Below, one piece after another: positions 25,001 to 34,173 of a DNA stretch of 64,000 nt. This stretch comes from an uncultured Sphingorhabdus sp. (lineage in GTDB: Bacteria; Pseudomonadota; Alphaproteobacteria; Sphingomonadales; Sphingomonadaceae). The notes under the pieces were generated by a model. The model saw nothing but the letters and a program-made list of their open reading frames with translations. It searched no databases and had not been told where the DNA came from. Each line of letters starts with the position of its first letter. Position 1 is the first letter of the stretch. A program made the translations under genes and the position numbers. The stretch covers positions 412,578-476,577 of the forward strand of contig CANLOL010000001.1 of the NCBI GenBank assembly GCA_947492905.1. The letters run 5' to 3'.

Positions 25001-27270
25001 TCCGTCTCTCCTTCAACATAGACATTATCGTTTAATATGACGCGCTGTTCGCCTTCATAATTAAGCTCAGCAATATTGACCTTTGGTGTGGAAATAAATT
25101 TATTATTGGCGATGCGCGTTTGCGGACGGCCCACCGTATGATTGACCAAAATAGGCGCGGATGCGACAAATTGATTGTCCAATATTTTGGTATATTGCGC
25201 ACCGTGCAACACTATGGCGCTCTTGCTCTCATTATTTTTATCCAGACCGACATTGATAAGCATATTATCTTTCAGATCGAAATGCGGGCCAAATGTACTT
25301 TCATCACGCCCCCCGCGATACAGATTCACAATAGGGCCGCCAATATTTTCAAAATTGGAATCCCTAATATCAACATATTCAGCATTATATTGGCCATAAT
25401 CTTCGGTTTCCGAAGCCGCCAATAAGATTGAGCCGCTAATATTGGTGAATTTGCTATCCTTTATCACCACATGGTCGGCAAAGGTGCTTTTGCCCAATTT
25501 GATAACATCAAAAAATTTATTCACCGAAAGATTGGAAATTTGCACACCTTCCATTTCAATCAGGAAATTACTCTGAATAGGATAGGATGTGGTGCGAATA
25601 AGCGCATTTCCAACGGAATCGGGCGCCAATTCACCGTCAATGGCCAATCCCTCTAAACGCAAACTGCCGCCTTCTGCTATTTCAAACAAAGATGGGCGAT
25701 CAAATAATATTTTCGTTTGGCCGCTCCCTTTAAGGGTGATCGCTTTATCGATGCTAATGGTTTTGCTGACAATATATTCGCCGTCCGCCAATACAATAAC
25801 ATCGCCGCCCTTAGCATTGGAAATGGCTTTTTCAATCACCCCTTCGCTTGGCGTGATAGCAATATCAGAACCGCCATCAAATTTATTGGCTGCGGCTGGT
25901 TTTGGATACCAAGATGCACCCACTTCTTCTTTTTTAATGGGCTTTAGATCGCGCGGCACGCCATATTTTGAAAATTTAGATTTGCGCGGATAGAGCAATC
26001 CATTTTTAGCACGCACCAATTTGGCTTTGATCGTTTTTATGCCATCAGGGTGGTTCGCATGGGCTGCACCAATTCTGGCGTTTTCAGAAAATGTAATCCC
26101 GCTAATATCATCTTGAATGCGAAATATCGGGCCATCCTCACCTGCTGTGATTAAATTACCGCTCATCACACTATCAATTGGCGGAGCGCTGCGCTCGGCA
26201 TCGGCGCCACCGGCTAATGTGATGACATCGCTATTATAAACGCTATTGCCAATGATTTTTGCATCAGACACTTGCACATAACGGTTAACAGGCGAATTTG
26301 GCACACCATTCATAACCGTCAATGCGCTAGCGAAACCGCTGCCGCGCAATCCTTCCATATAATTATGACGGACGGTTTGCCCTTTATTGATAACACGAAT
26401 ACCGCCAGTATGGTCTTTTCCATTGCCCATAAAGACATTGCGTTCCACCAGATTATTATCACCGTGGCGCAATGTTAAAGTGCCGCTGCTTTCAAAGAAA
26501 ACATTGCCGCGCAAAATATTGCCGCCGGATTTAGAGGAAATAATCTCCACCTCGCCATCAGTGCGATCGAAAAAATTATTCTCTACGATAGTGTTGGAAT
26601 TATATTGGGCAAATTTGCTTGTCCCGATACGCAATGTTTCACCACCATTTGAACCAAGTACAGGGCGCGGGCCAAAATAATTATGGTCTATTTTATGGTT
26701 ATTCTCACGGCTATCGGCGCTGTTCAAACGCACCGCAAGCGTAACGCCTTTATTGCTTTTGCCGACCAGATTATTATGGTCAAAGCGATTATTCTGGCCA
26801 TAAATACCGACCCAATAATCATTATCAAAGCGATCAGGCTTGTTAAAATGGTCAACCACAACTTGTGTAATTCGGCTGTTAAATGCCAATTCATTTTTAT
26901 TGCGGCGAAACGAGATTACTTCACCAGTTGGACTATATCCATCCTTAAAAACAAGACCAGAAACTATCAGATAATGCCCGCCAATACGCAAATTGGACTG
27001 ACCAGAGATTATCACCTTGCCTGGCGTTTGTGCTTTCAGGGTGATGGGTTTTTCTGCTGTTCCTTTTGCGCTCAGCGTGATTTCAAAATCTTGCCAAACG
27101 CCATTGGATAAAATGATCGTATCGCCAGCTTGCAGCTTTTTTTCTGCGGCAAAATAATCGCTTTGATTTTTAACGAGATAGTCTGTTGCATGGACGGGAA
27201 CAATCGCCATCCATAGACATATAATTACACCACATGCACGTTGTAACATTCGACTCTCCACACCCATCAT
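24997..27270 (-). CDS. PL6 alginate lyase with second beta-helix domain
   Basis: A 757-aa secreted polysaccharide lyase. The signal peptide ends near VPVHA (residues 23-27). ATG at 27249 (MLQRACG) is an alternative start giving a more standard signal. Residues about 30-400 form a chondroitinase-B-like parallel beta-helix. It carries the PL6 catalytic Lys247 in ISSKSGGN, Arg268 in LTLRHGDNN, and NNF/NYF turn motifs. Residues about 465-757 form a second right-handed beta-helix (GEYIVSKTISIDKAITLKGSGQTKI). Two-domain PL6 enzymes are known. It would cut alginate, perhaps MG blocks, into oligomers for PL17. It leads the lyase-transporter operon. Confidence 0.9.
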   Translation of the reverse strand: MMGVESRMLQRACGVIICLWMAIVPVHATDYLVKNQSDYFAAEKKLQAGDTIILSNGVWQDFEITLSAKGTAEKPITLKAQTPGKVIISGQSNLRIGGHYLIVSGLVFKDGYSPTGEVISFRRNKNELAFNSRITQVVVDHFNKPDRFDNDYWVGIYGQNNRFDHNNLVGKSNKGVTLAVRLNSADSRENNHKIDHNYFGPRPVLGSNGGETLRIGTSKFAQYNSNTIVENNFFDRTDGEVEIISSKSGGNILRGNVFFESSGTLTLRHGDNNLVERNVFMGNGKDHTGGIRVINKGQTVRHNYMEGLRGSGFASALTVMNGVPNSPVNRYVQVSDAKIIGNSVYNSDVITLAGGADAERSAPPIDSVMSGNLITAGEDGPIFRIQDDISGITFSENARIGAAHANHPDGIKTIKAKLVRAKNGLLYPRKSKFSKYGVPRDLKPIKKEEVGASWYPKPAAANKFDGGSDIAITPSEGVIEKAISNAKGGDVIVLADGEYIVSKTISIDKAITLKGSGQTKILFDRPSLFEIAEGGSLRLEGLAIDGELAPDSVGNALIRTTSYPIQSNFLIEMEGVQISNLSVNKFFDVIKLGKSTFADHVVIKDSKFTNISGSILLAASETEDYGQYNAEYVDIRDSNFENIGGPIVNLYRGGRDESTFGPHFDLKDNMLINVGLDKNNESKSAIVLHGAQYTKILDNQFVASAPILVNHTVGRPQTRIANNKFISTPKVNIAELNYEGEQRVILNDNVYVEGETE

Positions 27271-27304
27271 TAAGACTGATAGTTATAAGCCAAAGCCAAT
27301 AGGT

Positions 27305-27357
27305 GTCAACCAATTGACTCTACCAATTATATTTTATTTAATACCAATTCTCATTGG
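27305..27357. promoter_or_regulatory. candidate GntR operator region before PL6
   Basis: The gap between the PL6 start and the regulator's stop holds GTCAACCAATTGAC (5-bp arms), TACCAATT at 27321, and ATACCAATT leading into CCAAT-tctc-ATTGG at 27344-27357. ATACCAA / TTGGTAT half-sites are typical of uronate regulators of the UxuR/ExuR type. Similar half-sites recur before the TonB receptor at 31446-31494. Binding is inferred. Confidence 0.45.
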
Positions 27358-27364
27358 CAAAATG

Positions 27365-28102
27365 CTACATGCGCGTGATAGCTAAAAAACGTTCGCGGCT
27401 CGCATTGGCTTGCTCATGCACTTTTTCCAAAGCTTGCTTTTCAGAAACATCTAACATAGCCTCGATAAGACGGCGAAAATGCCCGCGCATTGCCTGCCTT
27501 GCTGCCATAGGGTTACGCGACTTTAGTGCATCATAAATTTCTCTATGCTCTTTAACACGGCTGGTCGCGTCAATCTCGCAAACCGATTCATAAGCAGTTT
27601 TAATCTGAGATACTTCAGAACGCATTTTCCATAGCGATTTAATCGTATATACAATAGCGGAATTTCCAGTGGCCTCGGCAATTGTGATATGAAATTCATT
27701 ATCAGCGGCCGTAGCTAAAGCCGCATCATCAGAACCCATATCATTAATCAGTTCGTCCAATTTTTGCAGATCTCTCTGGCTAATATTTTGCGCCGCAAGT
27801 GCAGCAGCTTCTGATTCAACCATAGAACGCGCTTCGGTTAATTCAAAAGCACTGATATGTTGCGTATCCGAAGGCTCCGAAGGTTGTTTTTTAGAGACAT
27901 AAACGCCCGATCCGGTTCTTATTTCAATCAAGCCCTTTGCTTGCAGAGCAATTTCCGCCTCTCTAACTGTTACGCGGCTGACACTGAATCGTTCTGATAA
28001 TTCACGCTCGCTTGGTAAGCGCGCACCCGGCAAGAAAACACCTTCTTGGATAAGATTTATAATTTTATCCGCTATTTCGTGATAAAGTCGTTTTTCGGTC
28101 AT
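27365..28102 (-). CDS. GntR-family FCD-domain regulator of the alginate locus
   Basis: A 245-aa FadR-subfamily regulator. The winged HTH occupies residues about 8-75 (ARLPSERELSERFSVSRVTVREAEIALQAKGLIEIRTGSGVYV). The all-helical FCD effector domain occupies about 90-235, with the metal/ligand-binding pattern D-x3-H (NEFHITIAEATGNS) and late His residues (HREIYDAL, MRGHFRRL). Relatives respond to uronates or their catabolites. Its position between the TonB receptor and the lyases, on the same strand, makes it the likely repressor of the locus, relieved by an alginate-derived keto-sugar such as KDG. Target sites are suggested by ATACCAA repeats nearby. Confidence 0.88.
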   Translation of the reverse strand: MTEKRLYHEIADKIINLIQEGVFLPGARLPSERELSERFSVSRVTVREAEIALQAKGLIEIRTGSGVYVSKKQPSEPSDTQHISAFELTEARSMVESEAAALAAQNISQRDLQKLDELINDMGSDDAALATAADNEFHITIAEATGNSAIVYTIKSLWKMRSEVSQIKTAYESVCEIDATSRVKEHREIYDALKSRNPMAARQAMRGHFRRLIEAMLDVSEKQALEKVHEQANASRERFLAITRM

Positions 28103-28237
28103 TTGACTTAACCTTAATATATAATTCTTCTGTTAAATTTCCTAATCATGATAAGCAACTATATTACAATGTCGATCTATTTATTGGCGCAGGGTGATTA
28201 ATAAACCAACCTGCACCATAATAGAACATTTCCGCAG

Positions 28238-31200
28238 TTAGAATTTAACTCTTACGCCTGCGAAATAACGTGGGCCAAACACTTGAACTGCACCCAAATC
28301 TGCCAATGTAGGACGCGAATTGACGCGTGGCTCGTTAAATAGATTCAAGCCCTCTAATGTGAAGCGGATATTATTGTTTATTTTATAAGAAAGACGCGCT
28401 TCAAATATACCCACATCCTGAACAAAACGAATTCTGCCTGGATCAGAGATAAATTGTTGGAAATAATCGCTACGATATTTGTAAACACCTTGGAAATCAA
28501 ATCCACCAATTTGGTAGTAAACTTGCGCTGAAAGCACATGCTCTGACAGACCAAAAATCTCTGAAGGCGGTATCAGCGCATTATTCACACTCGTTGTTCC
28601 ATCTGGATTAACGGTCGTGATTGCACCCAATACATCATCTTGGAATTCAAAATCAGAGGTCGCAAAGTTATAGCTTAGTTTGAAACCAAGACCATCAAAT
28701 GGCGCTGGCAAATAGCTAAAGTTATGCGATGCTGTGGCCTCAATACCAAATATAGAACTTGTCTCATCAGAGGTTTGAACGGTGGTCACCAAAGTATCTA
28801 AATTTTGAGCTGCGCCCGTTTCATCAAACACTGTAAATGTTTCAATCTGTCCCACTGTTTCAAAACCACCGTTGAAGCTCTTATAATAAGCACCAACCGC
28901 CAAAATAGTATCTGGATTGGGATACCATTCCAGCGCCGCATCAAAGTTCCATGACAATAGCGGCTCTGTAAATGGGTTACCAAAGGCTTGTGCAGTACCA
29001 ATGGCCGTTGCAAGATCGAAAATATCATCGGTTTCATCGGTTGCATTAAATTCACGGCCAAAACCTAAGCTTGACGGATCGGGACGCGATAGCGCACGAA
29101 ATACGCCCAAACGACCCAATAGATTATCGCCTAATTCTGCCGTAAAGTTAGCGCTCGGTAGCAATTCAGTATAGCTGCCGCCGCCTTCTACTGCGACTAA
29201 GCTGTCGGTATCTTCGTTAATGCTGATTTCACCGCCAGGCCCTGTTGTTGCATTCAACGTGCCCCTGAAACCACGCGAAGTCACATCGCTGTGAACGATA
29301 CGAAGACCAAAGTTACCGCGCACTGGCAAACTGCCCAATTCACCATCATAATTGGCCTGCACATAACCGGCCCAAGTAATCTCTCTCACATCATTATTTT
29401 CAATGGAGTCAAAAGAGCCGTCTGGAAAAATCGGAATGCCATCGGAGTCAAATTGTAAAAGCCCCGTTTGATCAAATCCTTCGAGATTTTGCGCCAAACA
29501 TAAAGCATCAAATGTCGCAAATGAATTGGTTGAACCGGTCACAACACCATTTGAATCAACGGTGGTCACCAATGGAACGCCATTAGATACTGATGATAAG
29601 AAACCGCTCTCAGGAAATGAAGTGCGACAAGCTAAGCTAGCCTGGGTAAGCGCATTTTGCGGATCGCTATCACCTGGCGTACTATCAATATCTGTAAAGT
29701 TAATTTCGATACGATTGGGACCAGAGCCGCCGTTGGTATCGCGGTAGATAAGATCCTGATAGCGGACACCTGCTTGGACATTATTAATCAAACCATCAAA
29801 TGAATATTCCAAGTCACCGCGCGCAGCAAAGATACTGTTAAAGCGATCTTGGTCCAAGTCAGCGCGCAAACGCGCATCGCCCGCAAAAAGATCATGGTTA
29901 TTTACATCAAAATCTTGCAACACAACGTTGAAAATTTGCGAACCATTTTGTCTGACCTGAATAGCGGCCTCTACGCGGTCATCTTGCGTGCTGCCATCGC
30001 TTTCTCTGCCAAATGTGAAGCTATTCGTATTGCCAAAAATATCACGGCCATCCTCAAGTCTAAAACGAATTTGCACCTGCTCTTCGGTACGCGTTGTTTC
30101 GGAATAAGAGAGGTCTCCCGTCAGGCGCAATCTAGAGGTGGCCTGCACGTCAACACTTAATCCCGTGCCAATATATTCTTCGTCGCGCCGTACAAATTCA
30201 CTGCCCGTTTCAATACGCGTTTCATTGGTGAATTGTTGCAATTCACCATTAGGCCCGACAATCAAATCAAAATCTAGACGGTTGGGATCGCCCGGCCCAT
30301 CTATTCTGCGGCCTTCAGAGAAATTCAAATCATTGCGGCGCTCATCAAAAGAGCGATTCGAATATTGAAAATCCAAATTAATATCGACATTATCATTCGG
30401 CCTAACTTGCAAAGCACCAAAAAATGCATCGCGAACATCGTCCGTTATGTTCTGGCGATACACATAGCTGTTACGGGCAATCACAAAATCATCCGTCACC
30501 GAGCCATCGCGCAATCCAGCAATAGTAGTCCCGCTGGTATCACAATTGCCATCATCAAACACACCATCGCTGGTTGTTGTAGGATCAATCACACAAGGAC
30601 GAACAGTATTACTGACATTGGCCTCTTGCTCTGGGTTGGTTGCCGTATTGCGCTGATAACCAAGAGAGATACCAACTTCACCACCGCCAACTTGGAATTG
30701 ATCAACATAGCTGACTGTTCCGCGATAGCCAAAATCGCGCGAGCGCTGTTCGCTATCAATGTCAAAATTTTGCGGATTATAATTGAGCTTAAATTGCGCT
30801 TGCAAACGTTGCTTGCCATAATCAAGAGGCTTAACCGTTTCCAATGCAATTTGCCCAGCAACACCACCCTCGATCAAGCTAGCAGATTGCGTTTTGAAAA
30901 TGGCAACCTTGTTAAATAATTCTGATGGGAATTGGCTAAAGTTAACAGAACGATCGCCGCTACCATTGGTCGCCAAACGGCCATTGATAACGGTGGAGCT
31001 TAAAAAGGGCCCAAGGCCGCGAATAGCAATTTCAGTTGCCCCGCCTTGTTCACGGTGCGATGCCGCACCCGTTAATGTCTCCAGAGCTTCACCAATTGAT
31101 AATGCAGGCAAATCACCAATTTCATCGGCGGATAATGCATCCACGATCAAATCATCGCGGCGCTTAACTTCGATAGAATCTTGTATGGTTGCTCTAATAC

Positions 31201-31372
31201 CCTCAACAACAATGGCATCACCTTCTTCTGCTTGTTCAGGTGCTTCTTGCTCTTCTGCTTCTTGTGCCATAGCAGGCTGCGCAAGTAATGCTATTGCACT
31301 GCTTCCAATTAACATCTTTGTTAGATGTTTATATTTGGAGCTTCCATAGCCCAAGGGTTTTGTTGAACGCAT
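28238..31372 (-). CDS. TonB-dependent receptor, probable alginate oligomer importer
   Basis: A 1,044-aa outer-membrane receptor with a signal peptide (residues about 1-36, ending AMAQEA). After an acidic stretch comes a TonB-box-like DAIVVEG, then the plug domain (RRDDLIVDALSADEIGDLPALSIGEALE, AIRGLGPFLSSTVINGR). A large barrel follows, with a C-terminal strand ending in Phe (GPRYFAGVRVKF). Size and motifs match the sphingomonad/Caulobacter group of carbohydrate-linked TonB receptors. Its place at the head of the alginate lyase genes points to import of alginate oligosaccharides. There is a 135-bp gap to the regulator, so it may form a separate transcript. Confidence 0.9.
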   Translation of the reverse strand: MRSTKPLGYGSSKYKHLTKMLIGSSAIALLAQPAMAQEAEEQEAPEQAEEGDAIVVEGIRATIQDSIEVKRRDDLIVDALSADEIGDLPALSIGEALETLTGAASHREQGGATEIAIRGLGPFLSSTVINGRLATNGSGDRSVNFSQFPSELFNKVAIFKTQSASLIEGGVAGQIALETVKPLDYGKQRLQAQFKLNYNPQNFDIDSEQRSRDFGYRGTVSYVDQFQVGGGEVGISLGYQRNTATNPEQEANVSNTVRPCVIDPTTTSDGVFDDGNCDTSGTTIAGLRDGSVTDDFVIARNSYVYRQNITDDVRDAFFGALQVRPNDNVDINLDFQYSNRSFDERRNDLNFSEGRRIDGPGDPNRLDFDLIVGPNGELQQFTNETRIETGSEFVRRDEEYIGTGLSVDVQATSRLRLTGDLSYSETTRTEEQVQIRFRLEDGRDIFGNTNSFTFGRESDGSTQDDRVEAAIQVRQNGSQIFNVVLQDFDVNNHDLFAGDARLRADLDQDRFNSIFAARGDLEYSFDGLINNVQAGVRYQDLIYRDTNGGSGPNRIEINFTDIDSTPGDSDPQNALTQASLACRTSFPESGFLSSVSNGVPLVTTVDSNGVVTGSTNSFATFDALCLAQNLEGFDQTGLLQFDSDGIPIFPDGSFDSIENNDVREITWAGYVQANYDGELGSLPVRGNFGLRIVHSDVTSRGFRGTLNATTGPGGEISINEDTDSLVAVEGGGSYTELLPSANFTAELGDNLLGRLGVFRALSRPDPSSLGFGREFNATDETDDIFDLATAIGTAQAFGNPFTEPLLSWNFDAALEWYPNPDTILAVGAYYKSFNGGFETVGQIETFTVFDETGAAQNLDTLVTTVQTSDETSSIFGIEATASHNFSYLPAPFDGLGFKLSYNFATSDFEFQDDVLGAITTVNPDGTTSVNNALIPPSEIFGLSEHVLSAQVYYQIGGFDFQGVYKYRSDYFQQFISDPGRIRFVQDVGIFEARLSYKINNNIRFTLEGLNLFNEPRVNSRPTLADLGAVQVFGPRYFAGVRVKF

Positions 31373-31683
31373 TATATCTTCCTCCCAAAAGAATTTTTTT
31401 ATTATTTATCAATTTCTGACAGTGGCTTACAATATTGTCAAGGAACATTATACCATTTTGCAATAATATTCTATACCAATGAAACATACCAGATTTCTCT
31501 GCGCTACCTTATTGATTTATTGGTGTCTTTATTGGTTTCTTTATCGCTTGGTCCTTTTTTACATTATCTCCAAATATAATCGCTTAACAGATGATAGGCC
31601 TAACATCTTGTTACATAAGTCAATATATGTAATATAGGATTTTACATTAATATTACTTCTTTGGAAGGGACGTAATCATTAAT
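31373..31683. promoter_or_regulatory. divergent promoter region, TonB receptor / TIR gene
   Basis: 311 AT-rich bp between two divergent genes. ATACCATT near 31449, ATACCAATG near 31475 and ATACCAG near 31486 resemble the half-sites before PL6, in keeping with GntR control of the receptor. TTATTGGTG and TTATTGGTT lie at about 31517 and 31530. No hairpin terminator or small gene is seen. The boundary between the alginate locus and the signalling region lies here. Confidence 0.45.
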
Positions 31684-33234
31684 ATGAAGGGGCAAATATC
31701 TAATAATTTTGGGGCGTTCATCAGCTATAGCCATGCCGATTCTGTCATTGCGAAAAAGCTGCATAATGGGCTTGAAACCTATCGACTGCCCAAATCATTG
31801 CGCAATTTACACAATAATGATAGCGGAAAAATTGGCCCGATTTTTCGAGACAGAGAAGATCTCCCCGCTGGGAATGATTTATCCGAATCGGTAAAACAAG
31901 CGCTAGAGCAATCTTCTGCTCTCATTATATTGTGCTCGCCAGAGGCTCAAAAATCACCTTGGGTGTCACGTGAAATCACATTATTTCGTGAACTCCATCC
32001 AGAAAAACCGATTTTAGCAGCGCTTATCGATGGTGAACCAGAGCAATCTTTTCCTAAACCCTTAACCGAAAATGGCCGCGAACCGCTTGCCGCTGATTTG
32101 CGCAAAGAGGGGGATGGATGGAAATTGGGCTTGCTCAAATTAATAGCCGGTATTGCTAACGTACCATTGGATGCCTTGATTCAGCGCGATGCGCAAAGAA
32201 AGTTAAAACATGTGATGGGGATCACACTATTGTCTGGAATTGCCATGATAGTCATGGCCCTAATGACCGCATATGCCATCCAAGCACGCCAAGAAGCGCA
32301 ATATCAACAAGAACAAGCCGAAGAGCTTATCATCTTCATGTTGCGCGATTTGCGGGATGAATTAAAAGGCGCAAGCACATTGCGGGTGATGACAAAGGTC
32401 AATCAAGAAGCGATGGAATATTTCACATCGCAAGGTGATCTCAGCAATTTGGATGATGATAGCGTAAGCCTAGTCGCAGAAACATTGCGCGCGCTTGGCG
32501 AAGATCATGAAAAGCGCGGCGATTTAGAGGCTGCTCTAAAACCATTTGAACAAGCGCATCGCTTTACCGCTGAACTGTTGGAGCGTGATCCCGCCAATCC
32601 AGATCGTATTTTCGACCATGCGCAAAGCGAATATTGGGTCGGCCGTATTGACGAATTACGCGAAAACTATCCAGCCGCCCATCAACGCTATAATGCTTAT
32701 GCAGGCCTAGCCAATCGCTTATATGCGATCGAAAAAGACAGCAAAAGAGCTTTGCTAGAGCGGGCTTATGCCGCCAATAATTTGGGCATATTAGAGCATA
32801 AAAATTTCAATGATGATGATAAAGCTCGTGCCCATTTTGGGGATGCAATAGACTGGTTTGAAAAGGCTCTCGCCAATGAAACAAATAACCAAAGTATAGA
32901 GGCCGAACTGGCTAATGCTTATTCATGGTCAGCAGACACACATTATAGAGAGAAAAATTATGAAGCTGCCTTGGCTGCTAGATTAAAAGAAAACGACCTT
33001 AAATCTAAGCTTCTCAAAGCCAATCCTGATAATGCTGACATAAAAATGAAATTGCTAATAAGCGAGCGTGCCATTGCGCTGCTTGAATTACAATTGGGTA
33101 AGGAAGCAATGGCGCGCAAACGTCTCAACATCGCATTAACTGGAGCAACAAAATTGTTGGAATTAGATAAGGAAAATACCGAACGGCGTAAGACATATCG
33201 ACTTATCAAAGAGAGTTTAGAGAGCATCAAATAA
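31684..33234 (+). CDS. TIR-domain / transmembrane / TPR protein
   Basis: A 516-aa membrane protein. Residues 8 to about 160 form a TIR domain: GAFISYSHADS for strand A and box 1, GPIFRDREDLPAGNDL, LIILCSPEAQKSPWVSREI with Glu97 at the place of the NADase glutamate. One membrane helix lies at 177-198. Residues about 250-510 are helical repeats of TPR type (RALGEDHEKRGDLEAALKPFEQAH, ERAYAANNLGILEHKNF, ANAYSWSADTHYREKNYEAAL). The TIR domain would face the cytoplasm. It heads a three-gene plus-strand run (15-bp and 12-bp gaps). TIR domains either signal by contact or consume NAD; Glu97 leaves the second option open. Confidence 0.88.
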   Translation: MKGQISNNFGAFISYSHADSVIAKKLHNGLETYRLPKSLRNLHNNDSGKIGPIFRDREDLPAGNDLSESVKQALEQSSALIILCSPEAQKSPWVSREITLFRELHPEKPILAALIDGEPEQSFPKPLTENGREPLAADLRKEGDGWKLGLLKLIAGIANVPLDALIQRDAQRKLKHVMGITLLSGIAMIVMALMTAYAIQARQEAQYQQEQAEELIIFMLRDLRDELKGASTLRVMTKVNQEAMEYFTSQGDLSNLDDDSVSLVAETLRALGEDHEKRGDLEAALKPFEQAHRFTAELLERDPANPDRIFDHAQSEYWVGRIDELRENYPAAHQRYNAYAGLANRLYAIEKDSKRALLERAYAANNLGILEHKNFNDDDKARAHFGDAIDWFEKALANETNNQSIEAELANAYSWSADTHYREKNYEAALAARLKENDLKSKLLKANPDNADIKMKLLISERAIALLELQLGKEAMARKRLNIALTGATKLLELDKENTERRKTYRLIKESLESIK

Positions 33235-33249
33235 GAGGAGTGAAGCGTT

Positions 33250-34161
33250 ATGCCATTATATACGGATGAAGAATTGCAAGAATTGATTGAGGATGCTGAG
33301 AATGAACAGTTACCATCTATCAATATTGACGAGATCATAGAGTTTGCAAGCTCTATGGACTTTAATTTCCCTAATGATCGTGTTGATGAACTCACAGAGA
33401 GATATAGGTTTAGGTGTTCAAAAAAATATATAGGACCCAACTTACAAACTTATAGAGGGTGCCCCCCAAGTCACGAGAAGAAAGGTAAGTATAAAGCTGA
33501 AAAGCTATATTTTTATTACATGAAGTTTGAGGAAAGCGGGGCTCTAAAATCTCTTGTGTTTTCAAAGGATATGGCATTCAGCGATAATGAAAATGATATA
33601 AAAAATGACATTACCAAGCAAATAGACGTATGGTTAAATACTATAAATGATCCTAATACTAACCCTGATGCTAATACTAGTGTTACTTCCTATCCTTCAG
33701 AAATACAATGGAACAAACCTTGTTACTTAACATTTATGCTTGATAATGAAGATTGGAAGTTCTTTTATAGTAAACGATATAGAACTGGCGCGAATGGCCT
33801 TACCAAAGTTAATGACTCTCTTCATTTCCCTGAAAATGAAAATAACGGCATTAAATATCGCAGAAATAACAACCATTGTTTCCGCAATAGTTTTGAAATA
33901 ACTACCAATGGAAATAATAAAAAAGTACTATGTGTAGAGAACCACCATACCAAATATAGTAACGGCAAACCAAGAGAATATATCACTACCAGCAATGGAG
34001 AAGTAAGGAGTGACCCTCCTGATCATTATAAGTTTGATTTATTTTTCCGTGTAAGCACATCACCAAAAACATATATTGACCCTCAAAACCCCTCGAATGA
34101 TACTGAAAAGAAGATCACAATGATAATCGATCCTACAGGAACGAATTTTGGTCCTCCGTAA
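33250..34161 (+). CDS. unrecognised protein in the TIR operon
   Basis: A 303-aa hydrophilic protein with no signal peptide or membrane helix. The N-terminus is acidic and helical (EELQELIEDAENEQLPSINIDEI). The middle is rich in Asn, Tyr and Lys, and the C-terminus ends with HYKFDLFFRV, then TMIIDPTGTNFGPP. The pattern of beta-rich Tyr/Phe segments suggests an all-beta globular domain. Base composition is more AT-rich than its two neighbours, hinting at separate origin. Ribosome binding site AAGAGGAG precedes the ATG, 15 bp after the TIR gene. I do not recognise a family, so only context suggests joint function. Confidence 0.65.
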   Translation: MPLYTDEELQELIEDAENEQLPSINIDEIIEFASSMDFNFPNDRVDELTERYRFRCSKKYIGPNLQTYRGCPPSHEKKGKYKAEKLYFYYMKFEESGALKSLVFSKDMAFSDNENDIKNDITKQIDVWLNTINDPNTNPDANTSVTSYPSEIQWNKPCYLTFMLDNEDWKFFYSKRYRTGANGLTKVNDSLHFPENENNGIKYRRNNNHCFRNSFEITTNGNNKKVLCVENHHTKYSNGKPREYITTSNGEVRSDPPDHYKFDLFFRVSTSPKTYIDPQNPSNDTEKKITMIIDPTGTNFGPP

Positions 34162-34173
34162 AGCGATCTTACT

